From: Poa pratensis
Lineage: Eukaryota; Streptophyta; Magnoliopsida; Poales; Poaceae
Assembly (NCBI GenBank): GCA_947311845.1
Contig: CAMZMU010000020.1
Location: 34,921,946-34,985,945, forward strand
Reading direction: 5' to 3'
DNA: 64,000 nt
Under the pieces are notes generated by a model. It ran no database searches. It was not told where the DNA came from and worked only from the letters and a program-made list of their open reading frames with translations. The position numbers and the translations under genes were made by a program. Within the stretch, counting starts at the first letter, position 1, and each line of letters starts with the position of its first letter. This document shows, piece by piece, positions 27,582 through 38,424 of this stretch.

Positions 27582-29185
27582 CACTAGTACAGAACGACAC
27601 AAAGGATACCCCTCTATGGAAACGGCAGAATAAAGACAACAGTCAGCGCTCACGAAGGCAACGGTTAAAAAAAATGCGAGGCTATCCACGAGCGAATTCG
27701 CGACACATCGGCAACGGACAAATATATCTAACCGTATCCAATATATTAGAAACGGGTGAAATTTTCCATCCGTATGCAATTAAACTCGGCCCATATAAAT
27801 ACTACTAACCCTACTCCTTAGTCGCCCTCGCACGCATGCGCGGCTGCGCCCAATCCTCTCCCGCAGCCACACACACTCCTTATCCTTTACCTCCTTCCTC
27901 TCACATATCTCGGTGCTGCCGGCCGCCTCCGGTGACGAGGGAACTCTCCCCGACGAGATCGGCTCCAAGAAGGGCGCCGGAGCTGTTGATGGAGCGACGG
28001 CGGCGTGCTGGATCTTCGCGCAGAGCCAAGCGGCGGATCTGGAGCATCATCTAGAGGTTAGCCCGGATCTGGATCGTCGCCCGATTCTCTTTTTCTGCCT
28101 CGCCCGGATCTCTTTTTCTTGGTTCTTTCTCCACTGGGATTCACACTTCTTTTGCCTCGTCCGGATCTGGTGGTTTCATGGCCTCTCAGATCGGATTTGT
28201 TCTCTGCATGCATGCGTCTTGGGAGCGCCGGTGGCGGCGGCCGCGACGCCGGAGCTTCGTAGAGAAGCAGCTATTCTTGTGGATATCATGAGGATGCCTC
28301 CGTGGACCTCAACGCCACCAGCTTCGATCCCATCCTCGAGTCCTCGCTGGATCCCTTCATAGTCATCCAGGTACGTACAACCCATAAGATCAGAGCAGCT
28401 AGTACTTTTCATGCATGAATGTTTCACATGGAGCACCGATCCTATCAGTTCCCTCTTTGATGTACCTAATTTAACTTCGAAATACAATCTGAATGAACAA
28501 GTCGATGACTTGCTTCTGTGTTCTTCCCAATCTTAAAGTTTGTGTGTTCATCGGCCGATTATTTATATACTTTATTCTGCTTTAGATCTGGATTGACTTT
28601 CCCGTCCGTGCGTTTGTATAACAGCTGATGAATCTAAGCTCGTGTTGTGTGTGAGATTTAATTAAGTGTCTACTACTATCTACCTTTTATTACGATGTGT
28701 GCAACAGATGATTCTAAGCTCATGTTGTCAATATTCCTTCAATTTGTTTGACTGCAGTTTCTTTTTATCATGTTTTATCCACAGGTGTTGTCTGAAGAAC
28801 ATAGCAATTCTATCAAGACTTCAGATCTACCAGAAGCACGACATGTTGAAATCGTAGGGGTTTTTTATTTTCTTGGAGAGGGCAACACTTGTGTATCATG
28901 AATTGTGTCTTCTGTATTTTACCCATATGTCTCGCGCAAGAATATAATTTATATGTGCCTTGTGAAAGAGTAAAGTAATATGAATTGTCAACTGATTGCT
29001 TCCGCTACCGATGCTGGCCGGTGGCCTGCCATTTTTTTTAATATATGCGATCAACAATGGAAACGGGCAAAATAACCGTTGCTGATAACTCGCTTCACAT
29101 CAGTATCGGAAACGGGGCAACGGATGCTTTCTCCGTTGCCATAGAAGGTTTGCCCCCGTTGCCATAGTGTCGTTCTGTACTAGTG
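27582..29185. mobile_element. Non-autonomous CACTA element in the 5' LTR
   Basis: Inverted ends CACTAGTACAGAACGACAC and GTGTCGTTCTGTACTAGTG, with a three-base duplication ATT (27579-27581 and 29186-29188); the 3' LTR has the uninterrupted site (TACTTATTGCTATAC). Subterminal regions repeat AAACGG and CAACGG motifs. There is no transposase. The GC-rich middle (27800-28370) and a downstream part with possible splice sites look like captured host sequence of unknown origin. Confidence 0.9.
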
Positions 29186-29893
29186 ATTGCTATACTCTGA
29201 GTTATCTTAATTACTAAGGTGTTATGATTTAGTTCGCATCTTGGTGGAGTATAAGAGAGACTAATAACCAAAAGGTCTCTATGTTAGGACGTGATGCCCA
29301 TATAATTATAACTTGTCATTAAACTGTTGTGTTGCAATCTCATATGTCAATTCTAGTGTTCCATTGTCTACCACTTTATTAAAGAGAGAGTGCATTTGTG
29401 AAACCATGAACCCTGGTCCATTTTTAATCATAAGAAACACCTTTCCAACAACTTTTACCACTTTTCCATTTTCTGCCATTTAAAAATCCGAAAATACAAA
29501 AACACTTTTACATCTTGCATTCATCATATAAAACCCAAAAATATCATTTATCATTGCTACCACCATCCTTGCATATTTATTTACCACCATTGCATATTTA
29601 TTTCTTGTTTGCATTGCATATTATCTTGATATCATTCTCACATCTTGTGCTTGACAACCACTAGGTGAGGTTGAGGACCAAAACATTTACTTTGTTTTGT
29701 AGGTAACCAAAATAAGGATAGGAAAGATAAATCTTCACTACTGATTCCCCGAGAGTTCGATATTAAACCCTCGAGTCACCCCTCGTGGGGAAAACACGTC
29801 TTCCACTTACTACACACTCTGCACTTGGAGTCTCAACCTAACCCATTTACTTTCACGCAGGTAACTACGTGAAGGGCCATCAAGACTGTTTTC

Positions 29894-29911
29894 TGGCGCC
29901 GTTGCCGGGGA
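29894..29911 (+). other. Primer-binding site of element A (tRNA-Asp)
   Basis: TGGCGCCGTTGCCGGGGA lies 12 bases after the 5' LTR, the usual Athila-type site complementary to tRNA-Asp. A partial second copy, TTTTCTGGCGCCGGG, occurs at about 29958-29973. Confidence 0.88.
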
Positions 29912-30230
29912 ATCATTGCTGAAAGGTTTATCCAAGGGTCCCCTGCACTAGCTTTGTTTTCTGGCGCCGGGTTTATCTAAGGATATCTCACCAAGTCAAA
30001 TTCATCACCAACTTGTGCTAACACCTAAGCTTGGGAGGTTGCACCTACGTGAGCATCATCTTATCCATCTTTACCTTCAAAACAATTTATCTTGTTTTGT
30101 CATTGTCTTACATATTTATTTTCAGTTTTGCATTTTGTGTTGCATTTTTTATTTCGGTTTGCATCATTTAGTGTCATTTTATTTTCAATTTTGCATAAAA
30201 AATTAAAAAACACATAAAAACTTTATTAAA

Positions 30231-31004
30231 ATGGCTTCTAGTGTTGAAATGAACAATTTTGGTCAATACTACGGAGAGTCGTTAATGGATGCTTGGTATA
30301 GAATTAAGGGCATTAGTAAAAATGGTGTCAACAAATATACCCCTGCTACTTTGATAAGAAACTTTTATAATGGTCTAGATGGGTGGTCAAAATGTTTTCT
30401 AGACTCATTGAATAGTGGAAGATTTGCCTCTGGAAATCCCTCACATGCTAATAATCTAATGGAAAATCTATTTGGGAATTCTATAGAATCAAAAGATGAA
30501 ATTATGATCAAACAACTAAAAGTTTCTATGGATAGGTCAATATTATGTCTACAAACTTATATGGAAGAGTATCCTACTAAAAATGAGATGCATTCATTTA
30601 TCCTTCATACAAAATCTAGTATGAAGAAGACAAACAACACTATTTCGGGAATTTCTTTGAAAATGGAAACTATATTGAATTATGCCAAGTCTAAAAAGAA
30701 GTTGACTAGGGAATTAAATGAAAGAATATCTTCTATGTTGGGACCTTTAGACAAGGATATAAAGAATTATGTTGAAAAAGAGGATGATCTCCAAATAGCC
30801 TTGAATGTTGCTTTAAAGAAAAGAAATGAGAATTTTGTTTGGATTGAGGAAAAGCTGGTTTATGTTAGTGATTCAATAAGAAAAGACTCATCATTTAAAC
30901 ATGTGAAAGAAGTTCCTGTTAAGCAACAAGTTTGGGTTAAAAGGAAAAAAAAGTTGAGGAAGTTAAAATGCTTAGTGAAGTCAAGGAACCATTGCTTGAC
31001 TTAG
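30231..31004 (+). CDS. Element A gag-like protein
   Basis: 257 codons with ESLMDAWYRIKGISKNGVNK, LIRNFYNGLDGWSKCFLD and PSHANNLMENLFG, the Athila-type gag core, followed by a Lys-rich helical stretch (LNYAKSKKKLTRELNER and onward) with coiled-coil character. It is shorter than a normal gag and lacks a zinc knuckle. It would supply particle protein. It overlaps the protease frame by 37 bases in another frame. Confidence 0.75.
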   Translation: MASSVEMNNFGQYYGESLMDAWYRIKGISKNGVNKYTPATLIRNFYNGLDGWSKCFLDSLNSGRFASGNPSHANNLMENLFGNSIESKDEIMIKQLKVSMDRSILCLQTYMEEYPTKNEMHSFILHTKSSMKKTNNTISGISLKMETILNYAKSKKKLTRELNERISSMLGPLDKDIKNYVEKEDDLQIALNVALKKRNENFVWIEEKLVYVSDSIRKDSSFKHVKEVPVKQQVWVKRKKKLRKLKCLVKSRNHCLT

Positions 31005-31636
31005 AGAATTGTAGCTTGCATGAATTAATATCTATCTTACAAAAATTTGCAAGTGATCCTTCCATCAACTATAACCAAGCTGGTTTTGGTTCTTATATTG
31101 CTAATCATGTGTTAAAAGAAAATATTGCTAGGTACAACCAAGAGGCTATGATACCACCTAAGCTTGGGGATATATGGATTCCCAAAGTCCTAGTAACCAT
31201 TGGAAAAGAGACACACCATGCTATACTTGATCTAGGATCTAGTGTCTCTGTTTTATCTAAAGAACTATATGATATACTTGAATTGAAAAATCTTGAAAAA
31301 TGCTCTATTGAACTTGCACTTGCTGATGATTCCATTAAACATGCTTTAGGAAAAGTAAGTGATGTTATGGTAGAGTTACATATGACATTTGTGCCTGTTG
31401 ATTTTCTAATCATGGATATGGGGAATAAAACCTCTAGTCCAATTATTCTTGGAAGACCTTTTCTTCGTACCACAGGTGCTATCATTGATTCAAAAGAAGG
31501 GAATGTGAAGTTTCAGTTTCCACACAAGAAGTGCATGGAACACTTCCCAAGGAAGAGGGACACCCAAAGTTCAAGCTCCCTCATGAGCTTCGTCCACAAT
31601 AAACATCAAGTAAGAAGCCTAGCTATATGGCTATAA
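30968..31636 (+). CDS. Element A aspartic protease region
   Basis: Around residue 90 the frame has AILDLGSSVSVLSKELY, a retrotransposon aspartic protease site with DLGSS where DTGAS is usual, then PIILGRPFLRTTGAIID, the second conserved strand. The Leu in place of Thr/Ile is unusual and may weaken activity. The ORF ends at 31636 and the RT domain that should follow is absent. Confidence 0.75.
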   Translation: MLSEVKEPLLDLENCSLHELISILQKFASDPSINYNQAGFGSYIANHVLKENIARYNQEAMIPPKLGDIWIPKVLVTIGKETHHAILDLGSSVSVLSKELYDILELKNLEKCSIELALADDSIKHALGKVSDVMVELHMTFVPVDFLIMDMGNKTSSPIILGRPFLRTTGAIIDSKEGNVKFQFPHKKCMEHFPRKRDTQSSSSLMSFVHNKHQVRSLAIWL

Positions 31637-33974
31637 AGAAAGCGCTTTACGGGAGGCAACCCGGTTGTTTTTATTTGTGATTTTCTTTGTGTCCTCTTGC
31701 TGTAACAAGAGACTTTGTGTTTAGTTTAGTTTCTGGAATTTTTAATAAAGTGCCAAGTTTTACTCATTTTGGTTTGAAGAAGTTGCTTATAGCGTTCGGA
31801 GATTTTATTCCTGCACGAATCTGTGCACGGTATGATTTTTAATTCTTATTCTGTAACTCCGAATGAGCTCATATTTGAACTGTAGTTGCAACTTTTCATC
31901 CTCTGTATGCATGAATTTTTTCGGAATTTTCGACAAAGTTAAGTAGGGTAGAAAAATACGTTTTGCTGCTGCTTTTTTCTGGACAGATTCTGTCCCATTT
32001 TGTTTGATGCATGCTTTGAACTTTTAACTTGAATCTTTTTGATCCAATTGAGTTTATGAGTAGGCATACAACATTATACACTTTCTGGACATCCATATGA
32101 ATTTTTGTTCAAGGATTATATGCAGCAAGAAATCTATTTGTTTATCACTACTAATGCACCCCACAGAAAAGAAATGGGAGAAACGGTGTTTTGAAGTTTT
32201 TTCACAGGGATTAGAGGAGATGCACCAAGAGCTATCCAAGGATGGTGAAGACCATAAGCTTGGGGATGTGAAGACAACCCCACTGGACCTACACACTCTC
32301 GGTTTGCACACGTCTAACTTCTGTTTTTCGATCGAAACACTTTATCGCATAAACTTGGAGCGTTTTTTTGTTTGTTTGGTTTGATTTTTATTTTGTGAGA
32401 CCACCACACTATCATTTATATATGAGAGAGCTACTGGAAATTTGGGTTGAATTATGTTGGATGCTATTATAGATTGGGAAAAGGGATGTTGAGTTGATTT
32501 TAAAAGATACATATAGTTGCATGATTCATGAGCTTGTTAATGAGTAATAATTTGCAAGTATTTTATCAAGAGCTATCTTTTATTCATGTTTTGATGCTGA
32601 ATGTTATTTACCTTGTTTAACATGGATTAGTTAGTTCTATGGACACTCATGCATGCATTTAGATGGTCAACTTTCTCCCTCTTGCTAGCCCAAAAATTCC
32701 AACAAGCAAAAACTTGTTTCCAACACCTTCAACCAAAGTTTTTCCAGTGAGTCCACCATATCTACCTATTAGCTTTATGCTATTCCGAGTATGTTTATCA
32801 TGATATTTGTGTTATCTATACCTCTGAATGAAAATGCTTATGTTGTTGATTGTTATGGGAAAAGTTGGTTATATAGCTCTCTCGAACTTGATGCACACTT
32901 TACTTTCATTGCATAAATAAAATATGACCCATTGTGATTAAAATTATGATGTTGTGGGCTTGACAAATGTCTTTGGTTGAGAGTTAGCTCATATGTGCTG
33001 TCACATGGCAAGCTTTCAACATGCACTTCATTCATTTAGTTGATATCATGTACTTTTGTTTATGGATGCTTACCATGGGTGAAATAAATGTGGAAATGAA
33101 GTGAGTTTAAATGAGTTTGTATAAATGGTTAGAGAGACGCCTGGGCCGCTAATCTAAGCCATGCATCATTCATGGTGGAAATTTACTTACATGCTATGGT
33201 GAACCTTCTGTGATACACCTTACAATAAAAAGCTATCTAATGGTAAATAAAAAGGGTGTTGAGATTGTTCATTGTGTTTGTTTGTCTTGTCATTTTGATA
33301 TGGGCTTGTTCCATATCCTGGGACAAGAGGTACCCCAGTTGACGCTCTTAATGATACTATTATTACTTACAATGATATTTAACTTGAACTTGCTTTGTTT
33401 CCAAGTTGAGTAACACATGGAGTAGGTACTTGTATTCAAGGGGCATGAGACTTTCAACCTGTACTTTGTCAAGCACACTACTCATATTTGCTTTCACTTT
33501 AAACTTAATCATTCAAGATGCTATGATAGGGGAATGAGAGCTTGACACCAAGGATTACCACATTACAATCATTAACTTAAGTAGAGAAGTTCAGAAGTTA
33601 GATGAAACTTATTCATGCTTTACCTCTACTCATATATATCTTTCCAAAGTGTCCACCTTTTATATTCAGATTTTCATCAATACTCTATGACCATTATAGG
33701 ATGTTCTTACTTTTCATTATGCATACATGTGGTCCATAGTACTTTCTTTTATGTTACACTTTGTGAATTATCATTGAACATCCTTGCATTGAATACTTGA
33801 TATCACTTCATAAACTATCTTGCATATTGCTACTCCTTTTAAGAATGAATCATTTGACTCTATGTAGCAATAGTAATCATCTTTGATATCCATTGATAGT
33901 ATTAAATTGCAAAGTCCATGTTAGTTTTATCACCTTCATACTCGAGGACGAGTATAGGTTAAGCTTGGGGATGT
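31637..33974 (+). other. Element A 3' internal region without genes
   Basis: About 2.3 kb of AT-rich sequence where pol should be. It opens with AAGCGCTTTACGGGAGGCAA, which I associate with Athila-type 3' regions, suggesting that pol was lost by deletion. It ends in the polypurine tract before the LTR. No ORF with a known domain. Confidence 0.6.
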
Positions 33975-35713
33975 TGATGCATGTAAAATGCATACATGAA
34001 CTTTGCATTATTTTACTTATATTCCAGTCATATTTGCATCATATAAGGGTTATATCACTGTTTTATAATGATTTTGGGAATATTTGATATGTTTCCTATT
34101 TTTATGGAATTAACCCTGCACAGGCAGAAAACCCTATTTCTATATTTTAATGTTTCAGGGACCCAAACGACGTCCAAATGACCTGAAATTTACGAGCGTC
34201 ATTTTTGGAAGGAAGAAAACTTGGGAGCGAAGGAAGCAAACAAGCGGAGGCCCGAGGGCCAAGATAGTGGGCCCACGCGGCCAGTACCTGGCCGCGTGGG
34301 ACCCCCCTTTTGGGCCTCGGAGCTCCGTTGCCGTCGATCTTTCCTCCACCGACTCCGTTTTGACCTAAAACCGCCTATAAAAATAGCCCCCGACGTTCTC
34401 TGGAAGGAGCGCCGCAGAAACACAGAAACACCGAAACAGAGACCTGGAGTTGCAGATTGGAGGGGGAAAACTCCGGCGGGCGCTGCCGGCGTGGTCTCCA
34501 TCTTCTCCAACGACTTCTCCACCGTCTCCATGATGAAGAGGGAGTAGTCCACCTCTGGACTATGGGTTTGTGGAAGTAACTTATGTATCTCTCTCTCTCT
34601 GAGCTTCACTAATTAGTACCGTATGAGCTGCTGAACATGATTACGGTCATCTATGTAATACCTTTGTGGTGGATCTTTTTATGAGTTAATATATGTTTGA
34701 GATTGCAATGGTTTTGTTTCAGTTATGAAAGTAGATGCATATTATGTACCCCGTTCTTATTTACTTGTCATGATCAAGCATGTTTATGAGAGCGTGTGAG
34801 GGGGAACGTGTGCATTAGTTGGAGTAACGGGGGGTGGCTAGTGCAGTGAACGTGAGAGAAAGTTCTGCGATCCACTTGGGTATCTTACCTTACTTTGTTG
34901 CCTCACTAGGGATAAAAAGAAATACCATGCTACCGGAGATGTGGGTGTGACCATTGCCACTTCCTCCATGACTAGATCTAGCATGTTCTTATTTTAACTT
35001 CATGTCATGATACTTATTGCTATACTCTGAGTTATCTTAATTACTGAGGTGTTATGATTTAGTTCGCATCTTGGTGGAGTATAAGAGAGACTAATAACCA
35101 AAAGGTCTCTATGTTAGGACGTGATGCCCATATAATTATAACTTGTCATTAAACTGTTGTGTTGCAATCTCATATGTCAACTCTAGTGTTCCATTGTCTA
35201 CCACTTTATTAAAGAGAGAGTGCATTTGTGAAACCATGAACCCCGGTCCATTTTTAATCATAAGAAACACCTTTCCAACCACTTTTACCACTTTTCCATT
35301 TTCTGCCATTTAAAAATCCGAAAATACAAAAACACTTTTACATCTTGCATTCATCATATAAAACCCAAAAATATCATTTATCATTGCTACCACCATCCTT
35401 GCATATTTATTTACCACCATTGCATATTTATTTCTTGTTTGCATTGCATATTATCTTGATATCATTCTCACACCTTGTGCTTGACAACCACTAGGTGAGG
35501 TTGAGGACCAAAACATTTACTTTGTTTTGTAGGTAACCAAAAGAAGGATAGGAAAGATAAATCTTCACTACTGATTCCCCGAGAGTTCGATATTAAACCC
35601 TCGAGTCACCCCTCGTGGGGAAAACACGTCTTCCACTTACTACACACTCTGCACTTGGAGTCTCAACCTAACCCATTTACTTTTCACGCATGTAACTACG
35701 TGAAGGGACATCA
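33975..35713 (+). repeat. 3' LTR of element A
   Basis: 1739 bp, TGATGCATG...GGGACATCA, nearly identical to the native parts of the 5' LTR apart from small indels and a roughly 30-bp block near 34330-34360 that the 5' copy lacks. TATA box CTATAAAAATAG at about 34375. Confidence 0.9.
34247..34326. promoter_or_regulatory. U3 palindrome, element A 3' LTR
   Basis: GTGGGCCCACGCGGCC (34267-34282), loop AGTACCT, GGCCGCGTGGG (34290-34300), flanked by CCCGAGGGCC and TTGGGCCTCGGAG. About 75 bp before the TATA box. Confidence 0.8.
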
Positions 35714-36130
35714 AACGCTCATTACCATTTTACCTTCCATGCATTTTGGAATATCTAGGTATGCAAATATTGTCTTGGACTACCAAATATATATATATAC
35801 CACAATTATTTTTATAATATAATAATGTAATTTTGGTCTGTGATCAACATTCTTAGTCATTAATTCGTATGTTGAATGGTGCAGATAATTCCGCCGGCAT
35901 TCAACAATTTTTTGGGAAACAAGTCTCTAGGAGTTGTTTCACTGAGAGGTCCAAGTGGGAATACATGGCCCGTAGAGTTGGTTGTGTACTCTAAGGAGCT
36001 ACGCTTTGTGCATGGATGGCAGGAGTTTCTCTCTGATCATCACGTCGAGTATGGCTCCTTACTGATATTCATTACTACGGGCAGTCACAATTCTCAATGC
36101 AGGTATTTGATCAATCAGCATGTGAGTCAA

Positions 36131-37118
36131 AGTACGCATTCCTCGCTTGCCCGCACCCTAAAGATTATAAAGGGGCCAACATGGGCGTCAATGCTGCATA
36201 TGCCACTAATCCACAAGAAGAAGATGCAAATAACGCTTTAAAAGCTTCAAGAAAAGAAAGAATAAAGATAATGAAAGGAACGATAAGGGCGTCCAAGGAG
36301 ACAATATTTATATAGAAGAAGAAGAAGAACAAGAGGAGGCGATGATGAAGAAAAAGAAGAAGAAGAACAATAAGAATAGAAGAAGAAGAAGAAGAGGAGG
36401 AGGAGGACGGTGATGAAGAAGAAGACAAATGCAAGGTTAGCAACTCATCATCGCAACACAAGGGCAGCAATGATACACTCAAACCATCGCAAGAAGAGGA
36501 AGAGAAGTGCCACACTATGGCCAACTATGCACCAGACACTTCGTAAAATGATTGTGATGTGTTTATGACAAAGAAGAGTCCTAAGTTCAGAAAGCTTGAT
36601 ATGTTGCAGATGCAGTATGCATTCCTCGCTCGACCGCACCCTAAAGATGATAGAGGGGCCAACATGGGTGTCACACTAATCCACAAGAAGAAGATGCCAG
36701 TAACACATTAAAAGCTTCAAGAAAAGAAAGAATTAAAGTTAATATGAATGACAAGGGCGTCCAAGGATACAATACTGATCCAAAAGAAGAAGAAGAAGAG
36801 AGAAGAAGAAGAAGAAGAGAAGAGGAGGAGGAGGACGACGACGATGATGATGATGATGAAGAAGAAGAAGAGAAGAAGAAGAAAAAAGAAGAGAAGGAGA
36901 AGAGAGGAGGAGGATACGATGAAGATGAAGAAGAATACAAATGCAAGGTTAGCAACCCATCATCGCAACGCAAGGGCAGCGATGATATAGTCAAACCATC
37001 GCTAGAAGAGGAGGAGCAACACCACACTATGGCCAACTATGCACCAGACACTTCGCAAAATGACCGTGACGTGTTCATGACGAAGAAGAGTCCTAAATTC
37101 AGAAAGCTTGATATGTTG
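36131..37118 (+). repeat. About 483-bp tandem duplication in the B3 linker exon
   Basis: The segment from AGTACGCATTCCTCGCTTG (36131) to AAGCTTGATATGTTG (about 36606) recurs from 36614 to about 37118 with many differences and indels, so it is old. Both copies carry GAA/GAG-rich stretches (36315-36425 and 36786-36930) encoding acidic runs, which differ in length. Confidence 0.85.
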
Positions 37119-38167
37119 GCAGATGATGATCGTCGTGTATCCAAGAAGCCAAGGTTGACGGGAAAGTTTCTGATGCTTCAGCTTGTACGAGAGCCGCATC
37201 AAGTGGCAGTATGTCAGCTAAGCAGAACCCTACTATGGAAGCCAAAATAAGCACAAGTAAGAATATTTACAGAAAAACATTTTTTTCCTTATATGATCTT
37301 GCAATGCATATTATGAAGCTAATGTGAGTGCAGCGTATCGCACAGATGTATCAACACCAGTTGATTCTGCCATGTCAAACAGAGTTCCTAGTGACAAGAA
37401 AGGAATGTTTCACTCCACACTGTTTAATAATAACAATGATTACCTACACATGGTAAAGGTAAACTTTCTTTCTCTCCAAAAATTAAGAGAATATACGTAG
37501 TTCATCTAGCCTCGGCGTTGAGTGAATTAATAACCTGACGTAACTACGTCTTCCTATAGTCGTTATCGTTATGAAAGTTCAAAGGAGACCATCATTAACG
37601 TCACAATGACGCCCAATAACTGAAATGGAGAAGCACGATGCATGGAGAGGGCGATGAAATTCAAATCCACAAGACCCTTCACCATCAAGACAATGAAGCA
37701 CTGTCAAGTTTATGACACATACTTCATGGTAATGGCTTATGTTCATATGTACAAAAATATCAAATACTATAATTTTTTCCTCTCTTTTCTCGTCGACAAG
37801 ATTCTTCTTGCCTCATTCGTACCTACATAGGCCTGATATGAATCTTGCTTGCAGATAATCCCATACGATTTCGTTCAGCCTGCGAGTCATAGCAGGATGA
37901 TGACGTTGTGGGACCCACAAGGCAAGCCATGGGAGGTTAGCTACGAGTACTCTAAGGAGCATCCCGCTGCTGCTTTTAGCGCTGGGTGGGGCGCGCTTGC
38001 CATGGGAAACAACCTAGAAAGAGTCGGACGTGTGCATCTTTGAGATCCTGGATGCCAAGTACAACATCAAGGTGCACGTCTATAGGGTCGTACAGGTGAT
38101 CACTCCCTGCATCATCTCCGGTGGAACCTCATCTGTCGATTGATCGATTACGCATGGCAATAAAGTA

Positions 38168-38239
38168 CTCCATATGTTCCAAAATATGAGACATTTTGAG
38201 AGTTCAACTTAAACTCCCAAAACGTAGGAACAAAGGGAG
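38168..38239. mobile_element. Short Stowaway-like MITE after the B3 gene
   Basis: Ends CTCCATATGTTCC and GGAACAAAGGGAG with TA on both sides (38166-38167, 38240-38241), 72 bp. It has the CTCC...GGAG ends of Stowaway elements. Confidence 0.65.
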
Positions 38240-38424
38240 TATTATTCCATAACCTAGCTCTCTGATTAGCTCGCGAAGTCGCAATCAATTCATAGACGAT
38301 TTTATTGGTTCTCATGTCAACATTAAACATGTCAGCTTGATATTACCGTGTGATGTGTGTGCTTGGACGGGTAGACTTGTTCAATTCAATGGTTGTTACA
38401 GACAAGAATGTTATTGCGGTTATT

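Larger units (their letters stand above)
25285..29882 (+). repeat. 5' LTR of element A, with nested insertions
   Basis: Starts TGATGCATGTAAAATGC and ends GGGCCATCA. The native LTR is about 1.7 kb; the rest is a LINE-like retroposon (25375-26628) and a CACTA element (27582-29185). The 3' LTR shows both empty sites, which confirms the boundaries. TATA box at about 26934 (CTATAAAAATAG). Confidence 0.9.
25285..35713 (+). mobile_element. Athila-like non-autonomous Gypsy element A
   Basis: LTRs 25285-29882 (with two nested insertions) and 33975-35713, target duplication AACGC at 25280-25284 and 35714-35718, tRNA-Asp primer-binding site, short gag and protease, no RT, RNase H or integrase, and a polypurine tract AAGCTTGGGGATG before the 3' LTR. 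Element order and primer site fit the Athila lineage; the name of the Triticeae family (Sabrina-like is possible) is not certain. It needs enzymes from another element. Confidence 0.88.
24255..35884 (+). other. 11.6-kb first intron of the B3 gene
   Basis: The donor GTGGTAGGT at 24255 and acceptor TGGTGCAG at 35884 join two halves of one B3 domain without changing frame. Element A with its nested insertions accounts for about 10.4 kb; without it the intron would be about 1.2 kb. The AT-rich pieces 24255-25279 and 35719-35884 are original intron. Confidence 0.75.
24114..38143 (+). pseudogene. REM-type gene with two B3 domains, split by a large intronic retrotransposon
   Basis: Plant B3 proteins of the REM group bind DNA and often act in reproductive tissue. 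Exon 1 (24114-24254) encodes an acidic start and the first strands of B3 domain 1 (CPQFFKLVMPEISTEHV). The domain resumes in phase at 35885 (IIPPAFNNFLGNKSLGVV, FVHGWQEFLSDHHVEYGS, LIFI). A frame change near 36090 is needed to reach FDQSACESKYAF, and this copy of the linker ends at TAG about 36313. Domain 2 lies in an exon ending at 37728 (MKFKSTRPFTIKTMKHCQVY) and one from 37855 (IIPYDFVQ, MTLWDPQGKPWEV); an extra A near 38022 shifts NNLE...SDVCIFEIL. With both indels and the tandem linker duplication, an intact protein is unlikely, unless my reading of the splice sites is wrong. Confidence 0.78.
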
